From contig CAMKTM010000004.1 of NCBI GenBank assembly GCA_946415695.1, positions 1 to 25,617 on the forward strand: a stretch of 25,617 nucleotides of DNA, in the 5' to 3' direction. This stretch comes from an uncultured Prevotellaceae bacterium (GTDB lineage Bacteria > Bacteroidota > Bacteroidia > Bacteroidales > Bacteroidaceae). A model generated the notes under the pieces. That model did not search any database. It was not told where the DNA came from and worked only from the letters and a program-made list of their open reading frames with translations. This document shows positions 22,835 through 25,617 of this stretch, in pieces (position 1 is the first letter of the stretch; each line of letters opens with the position of its first letter). The translations under genes and the position numbers were made by a program.

Positions 22835-23701
22835 ATGAAACTTTCCATCATAACAATCAATTATAACAACCGAGAGGGTTTAGAGCGTACAATAGCGTCG
22901 GTGAAGAACCAGCTCTTCAAAGACTATGAGTGGATTGTCATAGACGGAGGCAGCACCGATGGCAGTCGCGAACTTATATTGGCCAATCAAGAACGGTTTG
23001 CCTTTTGGTGCTCGGAACCGGACAATGGCATATTCGATGCAATCAACAAGGGCATATCACATGCCAGCGGCCAGTACATCTCGTGCATGAACTCGGGAGA
23101 CGAATACTATTCACACGATACGCTCCAGAGGGTTTTTGCCACTCCGCTCACTGCAGACATCGTCTATGGCGACTGGTATCAGGTCTTTCCCGACAAGCGC
23201 GTGTTCAACAGTATGCCTTGCCCCATAGACTTTTCTATTTTCTATTACCATAATATCTGCCATCAGGCAATGTTTGTGCGCACCACTGCTTTGCAAGAAA
23301 AGGGCTTTGACCTCAGTTATGGAGTTGTTGCAGACTATGCCCGATGGATGGAGATGTTTTTTGCCGGAGCAACCTTCCACCGGGTGGATGTCGTAATCTG
23401 TTGTTACGACATGACGGGCATTAGCAGCAAGGGCAAGGCCGGCTGGGAGGAGTGTCTGCGCATTCGTCGCGAAATCATTCCTTCATGGATTGCCAACGCC
23501 ATGCAGCGCCTCGGACAGTACGAAAGTTCACCCGACCACATATATTTGCTCTATGCCAAAAGGCATGGAGGACTTCTTTACTTCTTCCTCCACAATCTGC
23601 TGAAGTTGATAAATCTCCTCTTTTTCCATATCGACAAGACCCGCGTGTATTCACATCGCCTTCCCGGTCAAAGCCCAGAACGGGAAAGAATAAAAGAATG
23701 A
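22835..23701 (+). CDS. GT2 family glycosyltransferase (WcaA-like)
   Basis: The 288-aa product is a single GT2 domain: LSIITINYNNREGLERTI at the N-terminus, D37 in VIDGGSTDGS, the segment EPDNGIFDAINKGI typical of the WcaA/PGL-type group, and NSGD (86-89) in place of DXD. Residues about 242-262 (GGLLYFFLHNLLKLINLLFF) are hydrophobic and probably associate with the membrane. It would add one sugar to the lipid-linked glycan in the cytoplasm. The last residues (ERERIKE) and the stop codon itself come from the start of an 8-bp repeat array, so the true ancestral C-terminus may have been different. It is the last plus-strand gene of the cluster. Confidence 0.88.
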   Translation: MKLSIITINYNNREGLERTIASVKNQLFKDYEWIVIDGGSTDGSRELILANQERFAFWCSEPDNGIFDAINKGISHASGQYISCMNSGDEYYSHDTLQRVFATPLTADIVYGDWYQVFPDKRVFNSMPCPIDFSIFYYHNICHQAMFVRTTALQEKGFDLSYGVVADYARWMEMFFAGATFHRVDVVICCYDMTGISSKGKAGWEECLRIRREIIPSWIANAMQRLGQYESSPDHIYLLYAKRHGGLLYFFLHNLLKLINLLFFHIDKTRVYSHRLPGQSPERERIKE

Positions 23702-23827
23702 AAGAATGAAAGAATGAAGAAATGAAAGGAAATTTAGGGGATGTTCAGGAAGAGGCTTTTACATTCTTTCATTCTTTCATTCTTTCATTCTTTCATTTTT
23801 TCATTCTCTCATTCTCTCATTTTTTTG
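23682..23827. repeat. inverted 8-bp repeat arrays between convergent genes
   Basis: The left arm (about 23684-23728) consists of aagaatga units, and the right arm (about 23761-23826) of cattcttt units and variants. Together they can form a long A/T-rich hairpin around about 32 nt. The left arm supplies the stop of the GT2 gene (23699-23701), and the right arm supplies the stop of the minus-strand acetyltransferase (23809-23811). It is well placed as a two-way terminator. Confidence 0.85.
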
Positions 23828-24354
23828 ATAATGCGGATGGGGCAGCCTTGGGCGATGGCGTAGGGGGGAATGTCCTTCGACACCACGGCTCCTGCTCCGA
23901 TGACGGCTCCGTCGCCTATCGTCACGCCGTCCAGCACCGTGACGTTTGCCCCAATAAACACATCGTTGCCTATATATATGCGCTTTCGTTCTTCTATTTT
24001 GTCTTCTTTTGAAAGCGTCACGCCGTTCTGCTTCAATGTTGAATAGAACATGGGCGAGGTGCTAACCGCGTTGGTGGGATGAACCCCATGTCCGCAGACA
24101 AAGTTAGGGCCGATGGAGCAGGACTTGCCGATGCTTGTGACGGATATTCTGGAATTCATGGCAATGCGTGTGTAGTCGCCCACCTCGCAGCCGTAGAGAT
24201 GGTAAGGCGAGCGAATCTTACTTTTCGGGGAGATCCTGCAAGACTTGGTGTCGTCGAAATAATAAGTTGCTTGCTCAATCATGTCACCCAGTTCGGGCAG
24301 CACTTTCAAAAGCCATTTCTTCCGCTTCTGCTTGAAAAAAGTTCTTAATCCCAT
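23809..24354 (-). CDS. CatB-like hexapeptide O-acetyltransferase, C-terminally truncated
   Basis: The 181-aa product is a left-handed beta-helix acetyltransferase of the CatB/xenobiotic type, with repeats such as IGNDVFIGANVTVLDGVTIG and AVIGAGAVVSKDIPPYAIA, and the likely catalytic H92 in GHGVHPTNAV. It is a close paralogue of the next minus-strand gene from MGLRTFF to CPIRII. After that it ends in KKMRE, while the other copy continues for about 45 residues (RYRFDEKTVQRLL and beyond). The lost part lies where the 8-bp array begins, so the array or a deletion at it has replaced the C-terminal helices. The beta-helix core is complete and may still be active. Likely role: acetylation of the surface glycan; the acceptor is unknown. 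Confidence 0.85.
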   Translation of the reverse strand: MGLRTFFKQKRKKWLLKVLPELGDMIEQATYYFDDTKSCRISPKSKIRSPYHLYGCEVGDYTRIAMNSRISVTSIGKSCSIGPNFVCGHGVHPTNAVSTSPMFYSTLKQNGVTLSKEDKIEERKRIYIGNDVFIGANVTVLDGVTIGDGAVIGAGAVVSKDIPPYAIAQGCPIRIIKKMRE

Positions 24355-24497
24355 CTCACATTTACCATTTTAATCATTGACCATTGACCATTGACCATTT
24401 AATAGTCCTCCCGACCCCCTCTAAATCTCCCTGAGGGGAGACTTACTGCCGCGAAAAAACTCTCCCCCTCGGGGGAGATGGAGAGGGGTCAGAGGGG
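24355..24497 (-). repeat. CTCCC hairpins, 7-bp array and shared leader upstream of the truncated acetyltransferase
   Basis: Read toward the gene on the minus strand: first two hairpins (24461-24478, 7-bp stem tctcccc/ggggaga; 24426-24441, 6-bp stem tctccc/gggaga) flanked by an outer gaccccctct/agaggggtc pairing. Then come 3.6 units of a 7-bp repeat (cattgac on the plus strand, 24375-24399), then a leader ending ggtaaatgtgag directly before the ATG. This repeats the order seen before the RNase H and LtaS-like genes. Confidence 0.88.
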
Positions 24498-25166
24498 TTA
24501 GAGTTTCTCTGCTTCCTCAAGGAACTTCTCGGCATCGAAGAAGTGCTTCTCCACAAGGCGCAGGCAGTCCATGTCCTTGTCCCACCACTTGAGGCGGAGC
24601 AGCCGCTGGACGGTCTTTTCGTCGAAGCGGTAGCGGATGATGCGGATGGGGCATCCCACGGCGATGGCGTAGGGCGGAATGTTCTTCGACACCACGGCTC
24701 CCGCTCCGATGATGGCACCGTCGCCTATCGTCACGCCGTCCAGGACGGTGACGTTGATGCCGATGAACACGTCGTTGCCGATGCTGATGCGCTTCATCTC
24801 CTGAATCTTGTTCTTCTTCGACAGCGTCGTGCCGTTCTGCTTGCGGGTTGAATAGAACATGGGCGAGGTGCTCACCGCATCGGTGGGGTGCACGCCGTAG
24901 CCGCAGACAAAGTTAGGGCCGATGGAGCAGAACTTGCCGATGTCCGTCAGTTGTATTCTGCTGTTCACGGCAATGTAAGTATAGTCGCCAACCGAACTCC
25001 CTCGGAGATGGTAGGGAGAGTACAGCTTGCTTTTCTTTGATATTTTGCACGCTCTGGCGTTGTCAAAGTAGTACGTCCCTTGGTCGCCGACGATGCCGCC
25101 CAGCTCGGGCAGCACTTTCAAAAGCCATTTCCTACGCTTCTGCCTGAAAAAAGTTCTCAATCCCAT
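24498..25166 (-). CDS. CatB-like hexapeptide O-acetyltransferase
   Basis: The 222-aa product is the intact member of the duplicated pair. It has the N-terminal MGLRTFFRQKRRKWLLKVLP, the beta-helix with IGNDVFIGINVTVLDGVTIG and AIIGAGAVVSKNIPPYAIA, the likely catalytic H93 in GYGVHPTD, and a C-terminal helical region (RYRFDEKTVQRLLRLKWWDK) typical of full-length family members. It would transfer acetyl from acetyl-CoA to a sugar hydroxyl as a trimer in the cytoplasm. The start at 25166 was preferred over an in-frame ATG at 25193 because the paralogue starts at the same MGLRTFF and the promoter -7 box (25191-25198) overlaps the upstream codons. It is the promoter-proximal gene of the minus-strand pair. 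Confidence 0.9.
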   Translation of the reverse strand: MGLRTFFRQKRRKWLLKVLPELGGIVGDQGTYYFDNARACKISKKSKLYSPYHLRGSSVGDYTYIAVNSRIQLTDIGKFCSIGPNFVCGYGVHPTDAVSTSPMFYSTRKQNGTTLSKKNKIQEMKRISIGNDVFIGINVTVLDGVTIGDGAIIGAGAVVSKNIPPYAIAVGCPIRIIRYRFDEKTVQRLLRLKWWDKDMDCLRLVEKHFFDAEKFLEEAEKL

Positions 25167-25190
25167 AACGCTATTGTTCTTTTCCTGCCA

Positions 25191-25220
25191 CAAAGATACA
25201 AATTATTTCTTATCCTACAA
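25191..25220 (-). promoter_or_regulatory. Bacteroidetes promoter for the acetyltransferase pair
   Basis: On the minus strand TTG (25218-25220), 19 nt, then TATCTTTG (25191-25198), leaving a leader of about 18-20 nt before the ATG at 25166. Confidence 0.8.
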
Positions 25221-25254
25221 GCCCTAATACCATTTCTTCTTTTAACTTTCTCTC

Positions 25255-25338
25255 AAATGGTAAATGGTAAATGATAAAATGGTAAATATGGCCTCCGTTG
25301 ACAACGCAACACACGGGATTAAATGGTAAATGGTTTTA
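25255..25338. repeat. aaatggt 7-bp words
   Basis: Units aaatggt, aaatggt, aaatgat and aaaatggt run from 25255 to about 25291, and attaaatggtaaatggttt appears again at 25319-25337. These are the same words found in the leaders at 10006-10028 and 24355-24374. No gene is visible in 25221-25617. Confidence 0.8.
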
Positions 25339-25408
25339 AGTTTCGGGAGTTATAAGATGAAGTTAAATAACGTGAGTTCTTCGGCAAGCCTCAGGCGCAG
25401 GCGGAGCG

Positions 25409-25617
25409 ATGAAAACCAAAGGACAATCAAACACAAAGACACGAAGGCACGAAGAGCTACGCCGCTGAACTGAAGACACAAAGATTCCCCGGCCAGAACC
25501 TTTGTGTCTTTACACCAGGGGAAGTTACTTAGTGTCTTTGTGACTTTGTGTTTGTTTAACACATGAAAAGCCAAAGGACAATCAAACACGAAGACACAAA
25601 GGCACGAAGAGCTACGC
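25409..25617. repeat. 55-bp direct repeat pair around a hairpin, reaching the window end
   Basis: Positions 25409-25462 and 25563-25617 match with about three differences. Both contain ccaaaggacaatcaaacac and end in gcacgaagagctacgc. Between them a perfect 11-bp stem (25473-25483 with 25500-25510, aagacacaaag/ctttgtgtctt, 16-nt loop) is followed by more gtgtctttgtg words. The second copy may continue past the window. A 79-codon minus-strand frame across this region is not credible. Confidence 0.85.

Noticed and set aside
25350..25589. 79-codon minus-strand frame
   Set aside because: It spans the direct repeats and hairpin at the window end and its composition simply reflects those repeats.
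25255..25617. Insertion sequence or transposon end
   Set aside because: There are direct repeats and a hairpin but no transposase frame, no terminal inverted repeats and no target duplication that can be recognised.

Overview
The window looks like a chromosomal segment from a Bacteroidales bacterium, most likely a Prevotella-type (Prevotellaceae) gut or oral species. The support is: (i) six good matches to the Bacteroidetes promoter (TTTG or TTG, 19-20 nt, then TAnnTTTG); (ii) A-rich leaders without Shine-Dalgarno sites; (iii) a BspA-like leucine-rich surface protein with a dockerin-like end; (iv) gene families typical of the group (DUF2975 with an XRE regulator, FdtA/QdtA cupins, WbsX, GT61). 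The species assignment is an inference.

Layout. 1-1300 (minus strand): a DUF2975 membrane protein and a small XRE regulator. 1490-2650: thiol peroxidase bcp followed by a small secreted protein. 2830-6915: a promoter, a roughly 400-nt structured leader, a 947-aa BspA-like LRR protein with cohesin-like and dockerin-like domains, a second secreted cohesin-like protein, and a long terminator hairpin. 6958-9415: a DinJ/YafQ-type toxin-antitoxin pair directly upstream of argS. 9483-13797: an RNase H, an LtaS-like phosphoglycerol transferase and an MsbA/PglK-like ABC exporter. 13837-23701: a cell-surface glycan locus on the plus strand, with an SGNH hydrolase, a TagB/TagF-like glycerophosphotransferase, two tandem FdtA-like ketoisomerases, a hexapeptide acyltransferase, a DegT aminotransferase and three glycosyltransferases, two of which are two-domain fusions. 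23809-25166 (minus): two duplicated CatB-like O-acetyltransferases, one of them truncated.

How the genes fit together: fdtA, fdtC-like and fdtB-like genes would make a dTDP-3-acetamido-3,6-dideoxyhexose (Fuc3NAc or Qui3NAc). The glycosyltransferases would build it into a surface glycan, the ABC protein could flip the lipid-linked product, and the LtaS-like and TagB-like proteins, SGNH protein and acetyltransferases could add phosphoglycerol and acyl groups. No rmlA/rmlB, wzx or wzy is visible here, so precursor supply and polymerisation must be encoded elsewhere.

The most unusual content is not a protein. The intergenic DNA holds many short-period (7-bp and 8-bp) tandem repeats and CTCCC/GGGAG hairpins, and these repeatedly touch or enter genes. 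In three places a hairpin, then a 7-bp array, then a start codon occur in the same order and orientation relative to the downstream gene, and two of these leaders share nearly the same last 23 nt. A 7-bp array is inserted in frame inside argS, an 8-bp array supplies the stop codons of two convergent genes, a repeat has extended the C-terminus of the LtaS-like protein, and three 22-bp palindromic units sit inside the glycan locus.
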